From Ravibacter sp037191015 (lineage in GTDB: Bacteria > Bacteroidota > Bacteroidia > Cytophagales > Spirosomataceae): a stretch of DNA of 64,000 nt. Shown in pieces: positions 43,590 to 53,608 of the stretch. The stretch spans positions 127,461 to 191,460 of the forward strand of contig JBBCKD010000032.1 in assembly GCA_037191015.1 (NCBI GenBank). The letters are read 5' to 3'. The stretch's first letter is position 1, and each line of letters begins with the position of its first letter. Position numbers and translations under genes: made by a program. The notes beneath the pieces were generated by a model, which worked only from the letters and a program-made list of their open reading frames with translations, ran no database searches and had not been told where the DNA came from.

Positions 43590-45095
43590 CTACTTCTTAT
43601 CCCACCAAACCTTACTCAGATAAGTGTCACCGTTTGACATCCTTGCCGCAGCAGCCTCATATTCATCAGGATTGCGGAAACGCTCGGTTCCCGAATAAAC
43701 GGCTCTCCGGGGAATAGTGCCGTTGGTTACGCCCGGGTTCGGCCCGGGAACCAGCCTGGGATATCCCGTACGCCGCCACTCCGCATAGGCTTCATAGTGA
43801 CGCATGAACAGGCTGATCCATTTCTGGTTCATGATCTTTTCCAGCTTCTCCTCATCAGTGCCTGTAAGCGCTCCTTCCGTTTCAAGGTAAGTAGCGATGG
43901 CGGCATCAGCGATGTTATAAGGCTGCACTTTCATAGCAGCTGTAATGCCGTCCTGGTAAAACTTCTCCGCCTGGGCAGGGGCCAGTCCGGCCCATCCCAG
44001 CAATGCCGCCTCAGCCTTATAAAAACACAGGTCGGAGTAAGACATAAAGAGGTACGGGAAAGTAGACTTCCTGTCGTCGTAGATAGAAATAGTTCCGTAG
44101 GAGTAATCATCCCGGTTGATAATTACATTTTGCCCGAGCGCCACGCCCAATCCCCTGTAAACCGGGTTGCCTGCCTTTTTGGAATTCTCCGTCGGTTCAG
44201 CAATCCTGGGCAGCCTCGGGTCCTTTTTGGCGAGCAGCATGTCGATGAAAGGCGCCCCGAGCTGGTTGAGCTCCTTGCTTCCATTGTAGCCTCCGATAGC
44301 CGGATGATATCCCAATGCAAAGCCGTCCTGCGGATTGGTAGGCATCGCTGCATTGTCTGCATTGCTTTCGAATATAGGACCGGCCAGCGCCTCCTCAACA
44401 GTCTTTTTCGACAATGCCGGATCTACATAACGCATCCTGAAACCCAACCTGAGCTTCAGCATATTTCCGAACTTCCTCCAGGCATTGACATTTCCTTTGT
44501 ATACAAGGTCTGCATTGCCATACGACAGGTCAGAGGCGCTGAGCCGGCTCATAGCCAGGTCCAGCTCCGAAAGCATGGATTTATAAATCTCCTCCTGGGT
44601 ATCGTATTTTGGCGTCAATATGATCTCCGATTCGGGCAGCCCCGCCTGGGAATACGGGATATCTCCCCAGAAATCAGTCATCCTTTGCCAGATATACAGC
44701 TCGTTGATTCTGGCAATGGCCAGCTTGGTCTTCCCTGCCTCCGTATCTTCCTGTCCGACCAGCAGGCGGTTCCTTATCTGGGCCAGGTTATGAATATATC
44801 CATAATGCGCCGCCCAGTTCCGGGTTTCGTAGATATCGCGGTCTTCCAGGTATTGGGACGGGGCAGAAAGGTTTCCGCTCGCCCATTGCTGTACCCATGA
44901 CCCCACCTGCCACCAGTTGGCCCCTTCGGTCATCAGCCCGCTGAGCTGCACATTCGAAAGAATATATTCCGGCGGGACGATCGCCGGCTGGGTAGGCGAT
45001 ATGTTCAGTTCTTCGAAGCCGCTCGTGCAAGCAGACATCGCGGCTATAACGCCCAGAACTGCAAATCTTCTGCGTATAGATTGAAATGTTTTCAT
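43590..45095 (-). CDS. SusD-like surface lipoprotein (locus 3)
   Basis: Outer-membrane ligand-binding lipoprotein of locus 3. The 501-residue protein has a lipoprotein signal ending MSAC (Cys23), then TSGFEELNISPTQPAIVPPE. WQRMTDFWGDIPYSQAG and the end YLSKVWWDKK match the SusD of locus 1 (6803-8365), so both belong to the SusD-like_2 subgroup. It is the last gene of the minus-strand operon, 52 bases after susC. There is no enzyme gene in this locus to hint at the substrate. Confidence 0.93.
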   Translation of the reverse strand: MKTFQSIRRRFAVLGVIAAMSACTSGFEELNISPTQPAIVPPEYILSNVQLSGLMTEGANWWQVGSWVQQWASGNLSAPSQYLEDRDIYETRNWAAHYGYIHNLAQIRNRLLVGQEDTEAGKTKLAIARINELYIWQRMTDFWGDIPYSQAGLPESEIILTPKYDTQEEIYKSMLSELDLAMSRLSASDLSYGNADLVYKGNVNAWRKFGNMLKLRLGFRMRYVDPALSKKTVEEALAGPIFESNADNAAMPTNPQDGFALGYHPAIGGYNGSKELNQLGAPFIDMLLAKKDPRLPRIAEPTENSKKAGNPVYRGLGVALGQNVIINRDDYSYGTISIYDDRKSTFPYLFMSYSDLCFYKAEAALLGWAGLAPAQAEKFYQDGITAAMKVQPYNIADAAIATYLETEGALTGTDEEKLEKIMNQKWISLFMRHYEAYAEWRRTGYPRLVPGPNPGVTNGTIPRRAVYSGTERFRNPDEYEAAAARMSNGDTYLSKVWWDKK

Positions 45096-45147
45096 TTGCT
45101 ATGACATTATTACTTTAACTGCCGGCCTGCGGCATTGATATCCTCTT

Positions 45148-48100
45148 TTAAAACCTGACGTTAACATCGAATCCGAATGTTTTCATCATCGGAAGCGAGT
45201 GTCCCTCCATACCGAGCGTTCCGCTGTTTACATTCACCGAGGCATTTTCCGGTGAAAAACCGTCGGTATGGCGCTCCAGGTAGCCCAGGTTTCTCCCGTA
45301 GAGGGCCAGCGAGGCTCCCGAAAAGATTTTTGTACTGGCAAACCATTTTGCAGGAAGCTGGTAAGCAAGCCGCAGTTCGCGGATTGCAATATAGCTGGCG
45401 TCGTAGATGAATTCTTCCGCTACCGCAAAACCTTTGTCGGCTGCAACCCGGTTCCAGAACGCCTGCGACGTCGTCGTCACGTCGTTTTTCTCGCCGGTGC
45501 TTACCCAGGTTCCGTCTGCCTGCCTGACCGCCTTCATTCCATCCACGAGCAAGCCGCCTTCCCTGCCGTTAAGGGTCCGTTTGGAAGTACCGTAAGCAGC
45601 CTCCTGCACGCGTCCCTGCGAGAAAATGACCCCGCCCTTACGCATGTCTATCAGCGTGCTGAACGATAGCCCTTTAAAGAAAAAGTTGTTGGCAAAACCC
45701 CCGGTCCACCTGGGATTGGCATTTCCGATCTCCAATGTGGAGACAGACCTTACAATCGGCAGACCGTCGCTGTCGATAAGCCTGTTGCCCTGGGCATCCT
45801 TGGCATAGGCATAGTCGGCAGCGTTCAGCACGCCGTAGGGTTTTCCGGGTACTGCCGTTATGCGGATGTTCCTGTCGGACCCGACCAGGAATTCCGAAAC
45901 ATCGTCGATAAGCTCCAGCACCTTGTTCCGGTTGGCTGCAAAGTTGAAGCTCGATTCCCATTTGAAGCCGTTGCTCAGCTCGACCGGGGTCCCTGAAATG
46001 AGAAGCTCCACTCCCCTGTTCTGGATGCGGCCCGAGTTGGTCAGCTTGGTGCTGTAGCCGGTCGACTGTGCAATCGTGATAGGCAGTATCTGGTTGCTGG
46101 TGATCGAATGATAATAGGTAAAATCTACCAAAAGACGATTCTTCAGGAACCTCAGCTCGGTACCGATCTCATAGGACGTTTTCAATTCGTTTTTGAGATT
46201 CGGGTCGGTAATTACATCGGTATAGCTGGCAAGCGGCTGGTTTTGAAATGTATTGGAGTTCAACCCGAAATAACCCACCGTATTATAGGGGTCTCCCGAC
46301 CGGCCCGCCTGCGCCCAGGAGCCGCGGATTTTGGCATAGTCCAGGAAAGAGCTTTGAATGTTCAGCGCATCGGTCAGGATGACGCTACCTCCTACCGAAG
46401 GATAGAAAAACGAGTTATTCTGAACCGGTAAAGTTGAGGACCAGTCGTTCCTGGCCGTTACATCGAGAAACCAGATATTCTTATACCCGAAATTCGCCGC
46501 CCCATACACCGAGTTGATATCATACTCGGATACGCCGAGGCTGGGTACATTCAAAAGCGTCCGGCCAATCGCGTACAGGCCCGGTATCGTCAGCTGCGTA
46601 CCGGTATTGCCGGTGAGACGGTAACGGTTCTTCTGATGGTTGGCGCCTAAATTCACAAAATAGGAAAACTCCCCGATATCGCGCGAAGCCGTCAGCAGGA
46701 CATCGGCATTTTCCACCTTGTTATAGACATTATTCTCAAAAACACGGCCGGTTTGTTGTATCCGGGTTCCGACCGCATCCCAGCCATATTGCCGCTCATA
46801 GTAAAAGTCGGTTCCATACCGGCCCTGCAACGTGATTCCCTTGGCCAGCTCGTAGCTGAGCTTGGCATATGCAATCAAACGGTCTCTCTGGTCTTCGTTC
46901 CGGCTGTTATTGATTGTCCAGAAAGGATTGGAAGTCACGGAATTACTTTCAAATATCTTTTCACCACCCACGAAAAACGCTGCGCCGCCGATATCCCGGG
47001 TGTAGCGGATATCTTTCGCCGTGTACTCATACCTTCTCAACCCGTCCATGCTGAGGCTTCTGGGCACGTAAAGGAACCGGTAAACCGGGTTTTGCCCGTC
47101 GTCACCGAGGTGGGGCCGGTTTACTACGTCCTGCCTGATATAATTGGCTTTAACATCAAGGTTCAGCCCCTTCGCTATGTCTGTCGAGATCTTCACCGTT
47201 GCCGAATTCCTTTTCAATGTGTTGGTAGGCTGGAAACCGTCATTTTTCAGGTGGGTAAAAGAAGCGTAATAGGTTGTCTTATCGCCGCCCCCGTCTACAC
47301 TAACGGTATTCATGAACATTTTTTCGGGCTGGAAGAATGCACCGTACGGGTTCTCGATCGGCGAGTACCGCGTGGTATCACCCCACATGTCCTCGACGAG
47401 CTGCCCGTCCATCTTAGGCCCCCAGCTTCCTCGGCTTGTCGGGTTCCGTCCGCCGCTGAGCTTGGGAATTCCTCCCGTCAGCGAAGGATCGTAGGCTACC
47501 ACGCTTCCGTCCGGCTTCCTGTAAAATGTAAACCTCCCGTTAAAGCCCTGCCCGTACTCATTTTGATAGTCCGGTTCGACCAGCGCCTTACCCACCGAGA
47601 AGCTTCCGTTATAGCTGATATTGGGTTTGCGGTTACGGGTACCCGACTTGGTCGTAATGATAATCACCCCGTTAGCACCCAACTGGCCGTAGAGCGCCGC
47701 ACCGTTAGGCCCCTTCAGCACGGTCACCGATTCTATATCGTTGGGGTTGATATTCGAGATCCCGTCTCCGCCGTCCACTCCGGTCGCAAAAGTCTGTGAT
47801 CCCAGGCTCCTTCTGTTGGAATTGTCGATAGGTACCCCGTCTATGACGTATAGCGGCTGGGAATTTCCCGATAAAGAGGAATTCCCGCGTATGACCACCC
47901 TGGAGGCGCCGGACATACCGGCTGCGGAAGAAGTTACCTGCACCCCGGCTACTTTAGCAGAGAGCGCAGTACCGAGATTGGTTTCTTTAGAGTTTGCAAA
48001 ATCGGAGCCTTTCAGCTCTCCGGTTGCGAAAGTCAGCGCTTTCTTGTCCCGCTTGATACCCAGAGCCGTCACCACCACTTCATTGAGATTACGGGTGTCG

Positions 48101-48750
48101 GTCGCCAGCTCCACGTCGATCTCCTGCCTGTTGCCGATCTCTATTTCCCGGGTAACATAACCTACATACGAGAACACGAGCACTCCTGCAGCCTGGGGCA
48201 CTGTCAGCTCATAGTTGCCGGAAATATCGGAAGAAGTACCTACAGTCGTTCCTTTCAGAACGACATTCACTCCCGGGAGCCCCTCTCCAGTCTCCTTATC
48301 GGTTACCTTTCCTTTGATCAGCTCGGCAACCACATTCACCGGCTCGTAATAAACTGCCTGGGGTAACGCCGACGCCTCTTCAGGCGCCTTTTTCAGCAGG
48401 ATCTGCTTCTCTCCCACCACCTCATAGGTTACTTTCAGCGGGTCTACAATCCGCGTCACAATATCGGAAATGCGCTGGTTCTCTACTTTCAGCGTTACCC
48501 TTCTGCCGGCTTCTATCTGGCTGGGCATATAGGAGAACCTGACCCCCGCCGTTTTTTCCAGCGTAGTCAGGACCTCGCGTATCTGCTGGTTCCGGGCTTC
48601 GAGGCTGACTTTCTTTTCGAGGATACTCTGCTTCATGGCGGCGGAGCTCACCCCGGGCACCGGCAAGAACAGGAGTAAAAAAATCGGGATGGCCGTCCCC
48701 CTTCTCAAGCAGGTCAGCATTCCCAGTCCGGATCGTCTTGGTCTTTTCAT
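45148..48750 (-). CDS. SusC/RagA-type TonB-dependent transporter (locus 3)
   Basis: Outer-membrane importer of locus 3, 1200 residues and the longest of the four. The signal segment covers about 1-37 (AIPIFLLLFLPVPGVSSA), the STN domain 44-120, the carboxypeptidase-regulatory-like domain about 145-215 (GEGLPGVNVVLKGTTVGTSS), and the plug begins near 223 with EVVVTALGIKRDKKALTFAT, the same subgroup as the locus 1 SusC. The barrel ends KTFGFDVNVRF. The FecR gene ends only 56 bases upstream, unlike the longer gaps in loci 1 and 4. Confidence 0.95.
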   Translation of the reverse strand: MKRPRRSGLGMLTCLRRGTAIPIFLLLFLPVPGVSSAAMKQSILEKKVSLEARNQQIREVLTTLEKTAGVRFSYMPSQIEAGRRVTLKVENQRISDIVTRIVDPLKVTYEVVGEKQILLKKAPEEASALPQAVYYEPVNVVAELIKGKVTDKETGEGLPGVNVVLKGTTVGTSSDISGNYELTVPQAAGVLVFSYVGYVTREIEIGNRQEIDVELATDTRNLNEVVVTALGIKRDKKALTFATGELKGSDFANSKETNLGTALSAKVAGVQVTSSAAGMSGASRVVIRGNSSLSGNSQPLYVIDGVPIDNSNRRSLGSQTFATGVDGGDGISNINPNDIESVTVLKGPNGAALYGQLGANGVIIITTKSGTRNRKPNISYNGSFSVGKALVEPDYQNEYGQGFNGRFTFYRKPDGSVVAYDPSLTGGIPKLSGGRNPTSRGSWGPKMDGQLVEDMWGDTTRYSPIENPYGAFFQPEKMFMNTVSVDGGGDKTTYYASFTHLKNDGFQPTNTLKRNSATVKISTDIAKGLNLDVKANYIRQDVVNRPHLGDDGQNPVYRFLYVPRSLSMDGLRRYEYTAKDIRYTRDIGGAAFFVGGEKIFESNSVTSNPFWTINNSRNEDQRDRLIAYAKLSYELAKGITLQGRYGTDFYYERQYGWDAVGTRIQQTGRVFENNVYNKVENADVLLTASRDIGEFSYFVNLGANHQKNRYRLTGNTGTQLTIPGLYAIGRTLLNVPSLGVSEYDINSVYGAANFGYKNIWFLDVTARNDWSSTLPVQNNSFFYPSVGGSVILTDALNIQSSFLDYAKIRGSWAQAGRSGDPYNTVGYFGLNSNTFQNQPLASYTDVITDPNLKNELKTSYEIGTELRFLKNRLLVDFTYYHSITSNQILPITIAQSTGYSTKLTNSGRIQNRGVELLISGTPVELSNGFKWESSFNFAANRNKVLELIDDVSEFLVGSDRNIRITAVPGKPYGVLNAADYAYAKDAQGNRLIDSDGLPIVRSVSTLEIGNANPRWTGGFANNFFFKGLSFSTLIDMRKGGVIFSQGRVQEAAYGTSKRTLNGREGGLLVDGMKAVRQADGTWVSTGEKNDVTTTSQAFWNRVAADKGFAVAEEFIYDASYIAIRELRLAYQLPAKWFASTKIFSGASLALYGRNLGYLERHTDGFSPENASVNVNSGTLGMEGHSLPMMKTFGFDVNVRF

Positions 48751-48806
48751 ATTAACTAATTGGTATTGATTTATGAGTGGCTAAATTTTACAATAAGCAT
48801 GCGCTG

Positions 48807-49850
48807 TCAGCATCCCTTTCCATCCAGGGAAATCACGTTACCCGAAACAACATATTCTACATCGAGAAGCCTGCTGATGATCACCAGCATTTCATCAAGT
48901 GTCTCATCCTCTATGGAAGTAGTGAGTGTGCATAAGGCAAACCGGTCTTTGTCAAATTCAAATCTGACCTGATAGGCCGATTGGACCGCCTCCAGTATCG
49001 CAGGCAGGGGGGCATTTTCAAAAATCAGCCCGGCGGGCCGCTCGCTGGGGATAAGCTCTCCGGGATCTGCTACGTCCGAGCGCACCATTTTGCCTGCTGC
49101 CGCGGAATATGATACCTGCTGCCGTGGCAGGAGGACAACGGATTCTTCCCGCCCCCGCCCAAAAGCCTGTCCGCCGGCCTTATAAACCGAAACTTTCCCT
49201 TTTGTAACAGAAACCTCCACCTCCTTATCCCTGTCGGAAGCCTTTACGAGGAAGCTGGTACCAAGCACCTTGGTAATGACGTCATTTGCATATACGTAAA
49301 AAGGTTTTTCCTTGTTTTCAGCTACCTCAAAATAAGCATGCCCCTGAAGGATAACCTCTCTCCGGTCGACATCAAAACCATACCGGTATTTCAACACCCC
49401 GCCATCCAGCAGCGTAACCCGGCTTCCGTCTGACAGGACTATCAGCTTGGAGCCTGTTTCCGGCGCAGTCTCGACACGAAGCGTTTCCTCGCCGGTAACC
49501 ACTTTTACAGCGACTGTTTCCGGCGTGACGCCGCGTTCATAAAAGAACAATCCGAAAGCCACCAGGAGCGCTGCTATCCCGGCCGCCGCCAGGAGTATCC
49601 GGAACCTTCCCGGATTTACCGGCTCCTCCTCCTGCGGCCCCTCGTTATAAGCATTCGCTCTCAGCTCATGCTTGCGCATCCAAAGATCCAGCCAGTTCTT
49701 TGCCGTCAGCTCCGCACGCTCGTCGGCGGATGACGGGCCTGTATCAAATTGCAGGCTTTCATACCAGGTATCCAGCAGCTTCCTTTCTTCTTCAGAGCAC
49801 GTACCTTCCCGGTATTTTCGTAAAAGCTCACGGTAATAGTCCCAATCCAT
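48807..49850 (-). CDS. FecR-like anti-sigma factor (locus 3)
   Basis: Membrane-bound partner of the sigma factor at 50048-50623. The 347-residue protein has a cytoplasmic part with the SEEERKLLDTWYES motif, one membrane helix at about 83-104 (FRILLAAAGIAALLVAFGLFF), the FecR domain at about 130-230 (KLIVLSDGSRVTLLDGGVLK, TKVLGTSFLVKAS) and a DUF4974-type C-terminus (LIFENAPLPAILEAVQSAYQ). It is 197 bases from the sigma gene, with hairpins between. Confidence 0.92.
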   Translation of the reverse strand: MDWDYYRELLRKYREGTCSEEERKLLDTWYESLQFDTGPSSADERAELTAKNWLDLWMRKHELRANAYNEGPQEEEPVNPGRFRILLAAAGIAALLVAFGLFFYERGVTPETVAVKVVTGEETLRVETAPETGSKLIVLSDGSRVTLLDGGVLKYRYGFDVDRREVILQGHAYFEVAENKEKPFYVYANDVITKVLGTSFLVKASDRDKEVEVSVTKGKVSVYKAGGQAFGRGREESVVLLPRQQVSYSAAAGKMVRSDVADPGELIPSERPAGLIFENAPLPAILEAVQSAYQVRFEFDKDRFALCTLTTSIEDETLDEMLVIISRLLDVEYVVSGNVISLDGKGC

Positions 49851-50047
49851 AATTTCTCTCGTTACGTAGCCAAGACGGACGAGAGCAGGATTACCCTAAA
49901 CTTTTTTTATTTTTTTGAGAAAAAAGAGTAAAAAACCAAAAACAACCACACTTTCCGGGAAAAATCGGCGGCCGGAACCCGGCTAAGACAGGATTCCCTG
50001 GTTGTCCGCGGTCTGTGTCCTCACAGACCGGTTGCGTTTCCAGATAA
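49851..50047 (-). promoter_or_regulatory. Hairpin-containing gap between sigma and fecR (locus 3)
   Basis: On the minus strand, after the sigma stop, CGGTCTGTG and CACAGACCG (50009-50017 and 50022-50030) form a perfect 9-bp hairpin with a 4-base loop, which may partly terminate the sigma transcript. A poly-A/T stretch at about 49898-49935 follows, and CTCTCGT/ACGAGAG arms lie just before the fecR start (about 49856-49896). Confidence 0.5.
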
Positions 50048-50623
50048 TCAGGATAAGATTCCCAAAATTACCAATGTCATGTATTCTTTCAGATGCTTGC
50101 GGAGAAAGCTGAGCGCTTTGGTCAGGTGGTATTCGATCGCTTTTTCCGAAAGGTTGAGCTGCCGGGCGATCTCGGGGATAGTATAGTATTCAAACCGGCT
50201 CATTATAAACACCTGGCGGGTCTTTTGGGGAAGCTGATGCAATAGCTCCGTGATCGTATCGGAAAGCTCATCGTATTCCAGCTGGCGTCCTGCCTGCGCC
50301 CTGGCCTCAGGGAAATGCATTCGCAATTGTTCCAGGTAGCTGGCCTCCAGGATATGACGGCGAACGTAGTCTATTACGAGATTTTTCAGGGAAGACGTCA
50401 GGTAGGCCTTGAAATTGTCGATCCGGAGCCTGTCGCGTTTATCCCAAAGCGTTTCAAAAAGCTGTTGCGCCATCTCCTGGGCGACATCGGTTCTTCCCGT
50501 CTTTTTGATGGCCAGGTGGTAAGTATAGTACCAGTATCTTTCGTAAAGTTCCTTAAATGCAAAGGCACTGCCGTTCCGGAGCAAAACGACCAGGTGTGCG
50601 TCGTCAAGTGATTTAAATTCCAT
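50048..50623 (-). CDS. ECF sigma factor, FecI-like (locus 3)
   Basis: Sigma factor for the minus-strand locus 3. The 191-residue protein has region 2 at about 22-90 (AFKELYERYWYYTYHLA, QQLFETLWDKRDRL) and region 4 at about 125-177 (LPQKTRQVFIMSRFEYYTIP, IARQLNLSEKAIEYHLTKAL). It is closest in this window to the locus 4 sigma (54111-54668), although the SusCD pairs of the two loci belong to different subgroups. It is divergent from the sensor kinase gene. Confidence 0.9.
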   Translation of the reverse strand: MEFKSLDDAHLVVLLRNGSAFAFKELYERYWYYTYHLAIKKTGRTDVAQEMAQQLFETLWDKRDRLRIDNFKAYLTSSLKNLVIDYVRRHILEASYLEQLRMHFPEARAQAGRQLEYDELSDTITELLHQLPQKTRQVFIMSRFEYYTIPEIARQLNLSEKAIEYHLTKALSFLRKHLKEYMTLVILGILS

Positions 50624-51120
50624 CTGCGGAGCCTCCTTACAAAAACCGGTTAGAAATTATGGTGAAAATTAAAAATATTATTGCGACAATCAAAAGAAGG
50701 GAGAATACTATAACGAAGCAGGCGCTGCAGGAGCTCCGGGAATTCGTCACAAAAAAAACCGCTCCGCTTCAGTCATGGCTTCTTCAAAGCCAGCCTGTGC
50801 AGAACGGTACTGAGGGAGGGTTTACTGCTTATCTTCTAATTTTTTGATCCGGGATTGTTTGATACCAAGCACGAGAGAAACAGGCGCCGGCAAATCGTTC
50901 CTTCCGAAGAACGTTCTCCAAAACCTGCAGCAGGGAAAGCGGAAACGTGAAATAGAAAAGTTCTCATTGAAATTCCTCAATACGTCAAATTTACCGGCTG
51001 ATACCGGGCTGTCCCCTCCTTCCTGCAAAAATTCTGATGCAAATCAAGTACCTGCCAAAGCGCAAAAAAATACCTGCTTCAGGTATTTTCAGCCCTTTTT
51101 TTATACCGAAATTTGTATTT
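50624..51120. other. Gene-free gap between locus 3 and the sensor kinase
   Basis: A 497-base divergent intergenic region. Open frames at 50659-50847 and 50822-51028 resemble no family and are not called. No clear TAnnTTTG element with spaced TTG was found for either flanking gene; the stretch 50660-50760 is AT-rich. Confidence 0.4.
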
Positions 51121-53013
51121 ATGGTTTTTAAGCCGAATTTTCCTGCTCTCCCTGTGACTTTCATCTGCCGGCTGGCCGTGCTGATCCCACTTTTGCTGTC
51201 CTGTAAAGAGACTGCGCAGGAGCTTTACAAAGAGCCGGGCGGTCCGATATATGTCAACGGGAGCCCGGGCCGGCAGATCAACCAGGCGCTGCGGTATAGC
51301 CGGGACTTCCAGCATGCCGCCCCGGAAGAGGTGATGGAAAAGATCTGGACTTCCTTCCGGGTTCCGGATGGCAACGGCCTGCTTGCGCTGGGTTCGAGCC
51401 TGGACAACAAATTTGCCTGGCTCTACCTTGAAATAATAAATACTACTGGTAGCCCCCGGAAGATAACGCTGACTACTTCCCATGTGCGTTGCGACCGGCT
51501 GGAGCTGTTTGGTATAAACGGGAAGGACATTGTTGCGCTTGGCGATGTGAGCAGGGCCACTCCCCTTTCTTCCCGTCCTTACCGCACCCAGGATTTTGCT
51601 TTCCCGGTGCATGTACCCTCATCCGATACTACCCGGATACTCATGCGTACGACGCGCCTGGTGGGCGCTATGGAGGTCGACTTCCGGGTAGCCGATGAAA
51701 CGGAATTCCTCGACCACCGGTACCTGAGCCGTAACTGGGATATCTTCAACCTGTCGTTTGTCCTTATAATTGCGCTTCTGGCGCTCATAGCGGGCTGGGG
51801 CTACGGCAACCGGCTGATGGGCGCTTTCGGCGTATTTTTACTGTGTACTTTCCTGGTTTATTCCTATGTGCTGAACTTATGGGACGGGTTTGAGCTGCCG
51901 CCGGTTTCAGGGCTTCAAAGCTACAGCCTGGGAGCTTTCTTTGCCCTTTTGCAAGGTGTGTTCTTTCATCCGTTCGGAAACGGAATACTAAAAAGTTATG
52001 CAATCAATATCCCGGTCTACCGGCGGATCACCACATTGCTTATGGCTATCAACGGGATACTGGCGTTCGGTCTGCTGGTATCGGCTCCCGGGGTGAATGT
52101 GGTATTCGGACGGTCGTATACGGTACTTACCCTGATGAATATTACCTGCCTGCTGTTTGTTACCAGCACGGTATACCGGAGAACCGGAGAAAAGTGGCTT
52201 CTGATCATCACCATACTGACTTTTGCCCCTACCCTGATCCGCCTGCCGCTTAGGCTGCTTCATTTTTCTGACCAGTTCTACGCGGCAGTTATGGCTCCCA
52301 ACATCCCGTTGATCACGGCGCTGCTGGCTTATTTCACGGTAAAACAGCTGCTCCGGCAGCTCACAAGCAAGGCGGAGCTGGAACGCCGGCTTACGCAGAT
52401 CAAGATGGAAATGAATGATATGCGGAGAGAGGAAGTGCAAAAGATAGGACGCAATCTTCATGATCAGCTGGGCAACACCCTCGCTTCCGCCCTGGGTTAT
52501 GTCAACATGGAAATCCCCGATCTGAAGCAGGTGCAGAAACTACTGAAGCAGGCTATCCAGGAAATCAGGTTTATGAGCCATAACCTGGTCAAGGACGACG
52601 ACCAGCCGCTATCGGGAAAAATCGCGACGGTTATTGACCGGTTCAATGATTTTTCTGCGATTCACTTTAGTTTCGCCGACTATTCGGACGGCAAAACAGA
52701 CCGGCTGGATGAAGTGCAGCAGCAAAACATCTACCTCATCATACAGGAATTGCTCACCAATGCGGTGCGGCACTCGAAAGCGGACGAAATGGTCATACAG
52801 GCTTTCGAATACGAAACTTCGGTACAGTTCACGATCGAAGAAGATGGTATAGGATTCGATCCCGACCGGGAGACCGACGGGCTGGGAATCAGGAATATGT
52901 ATAAGCGGGCGGAGCTGGCCGGACTTCAGCTCACTATAGAGTCATCAGTCGGCAACGGCACCAACGTCATTATTGTAGCTAAATATGAAAACGAAAGTAA
53001 TCATAGTGGATGA
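51121..53013 (+). CDS. Sensor histidine kinase, 7TMR-DISM type
   Basis: Inner-membrane sensor of 630 residues from ATG 51121 (the longer frame from 51037 adds 28 residues before the signal segment RLAVLIPLLLSC). A periplasmic 7TMR-DISM extracellular domain of beta-sandwich type covers about 45-195, seven membrane helices about 210-415, a short coiled coil follows, then the HisKA_3 box KIGRNLHDQLGNTLASALGY with His447, and an HATPase domain at about 530-628 with QELLTNAVRHSKA and DGLGIRNM. The sensory module is typical of Bacteroidota and thought to bind carbohydrates. The response regulator gene overlaps its end by 29 bases. Confidence 0.9.
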   Translation: MVFKPNFPALPVTFICRLAVLIPLLLSCKETAQELYKEPGGPIYVNGSPGRQINQALRYSRDFQHAAPEEVMEKIWTSFRVPDGNGLLALGSSLDNKFAWLYLEIINTTGSPRKITLTTSHVRCDRLELFGINGKDIVALGDVSRATPLSSRPYRTQDFAFPVHVPSSDTTRILMRTTRLVGAMEVDFRVADETEFLDHRYLSRNWDIFNLSFVLIIALLALIAGWGYGNRLMGAFGVFLLCTFLVYSYVLNLWDGFELPPVSGLQSYSLGAFFALLQGVFFHPFGNGILKSYAINIPVYRRITTLLMAINGILAFGLLVSAPGVNVVFGRSYTVLTLMNITCLLFVTSTVYRRTGEKWLLIITILTFAPTLIRLPLRLLHFSDQFYAAVMAPNIPLITALLAYFTVKQLLRQLTSKAELERRLTQIKMEMNDMRREEVQKIGRNLHDQLGNTLASALGYVNMEIPDLKQVQKLLKQAIQEIRFMSHNLVKDDDQPLSGKIATVIDRFNDFSAIHFSFADYSDGKTDRLDEVQQQNIYLIIQELLTNAVRHSKADEMVIQAFEYETSVQFTIEEDGIGFDPDRETDGLGIRNMYKRAELAGLQLTIESSVGNGTNVIIVAKYENESNHSG

Positions 53014-53605
53014 CCATGCGCTGTTTAACGACGGCCTTGCCCGCATCCTCTCCGAAAGCCCGGACTTTGACGTGATCAAACAGGTCTACGACAGCAGGCA
53101 CGCGCTGTTTCATTGCCAGGAGCTCCATCCGGATCTCGTTCTTGTGGACTACAACATGCCGGGGTTTGACGGCCTGGAGGTGGTGAAGCAGCTACGCGGG
53201 CTGGGGGGCGATTTCAAAATTGTGGTAATCAGCATGTATGCCGACAAAAAAGAAATCCAGCGCTTTATCACTACCGGGGTTGACGGATACCTCACCAAAA
53301 CCACGCACGCCAGGGAGCTTACCCAGGACCTGATCCAGGTTATGAAAGGTAAAAGAGTCTTCTCCCCGGAGGTCGTCTCGAAAGTCCCGCTGCGGAAAGA
53401 TACTTTTCAGCTTCGTTTCCAGCTCACCAAAAGAGAGCTGGAAATACTCCGCTGGATAAAAGCCGGGGCGACGACCCAGGAAATCGCGGATAGGCTCTCG
53501 CTAAGCTATTATACGGTCGAAACCCACCGGAAGAACATCAATCAGAAACTCAAAAGTCTCTCGAGACGGGAGTACGAGGATCTGCTCGATGAGCTGCCGG
53601 AATAG
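52985..53605 (+). CDS. LuxR/NarL-type response regulator
   Basis: DNA-binding partner of the upstream kinase. The 206-residue protein has a receiver domain with Asp9-Asp10 and the phospho-acceptor Asp55 in LVLVDYNMPGFDG, and a C-terminal LuxR helix-turn-helix at about 145-200 (LTKRELEILRWIKAGATTQE, YYTVETHRKNINQKLKSLS). The 29-base overlap with the kinase gene means the two are translated together. Its targets may include locus 3 or 4 on either side, but no binding site can be named. Confidence 0.94.
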   Translation: MKTKVIIVDDHALFNDGLARILSESPDFDVIKQVYDSRHALFHCQELHPDLVLVDYNMPGFDGLEVVKQLRGLGGDFKIVVISMYADKKEIQRFITTGVDGYLTKTTHARELTQDLIQVMKGKRVFSPEVVSKVPLRKDTFQLRFQLTKRELEILRWIKAGATTQEIADRLSLSYYTVETHRKNINQKLKSLSRREYEDLLDELPE

Positions 53606-53608
53606 CCC

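Noticed and set aside
46753..47799. Plus-strand 348-residue open frame inside the locus 3 susC
   Set aside because: Antisense shadow of SusC; no signal peptide or family motif.
50659..51028. Two small frames (50659-50847 plus, 50822-51028 minus) in the gap before the sensor kinase
   Set aside because: They overlap each other, lack recognisable motifs, and look like chance open frames.
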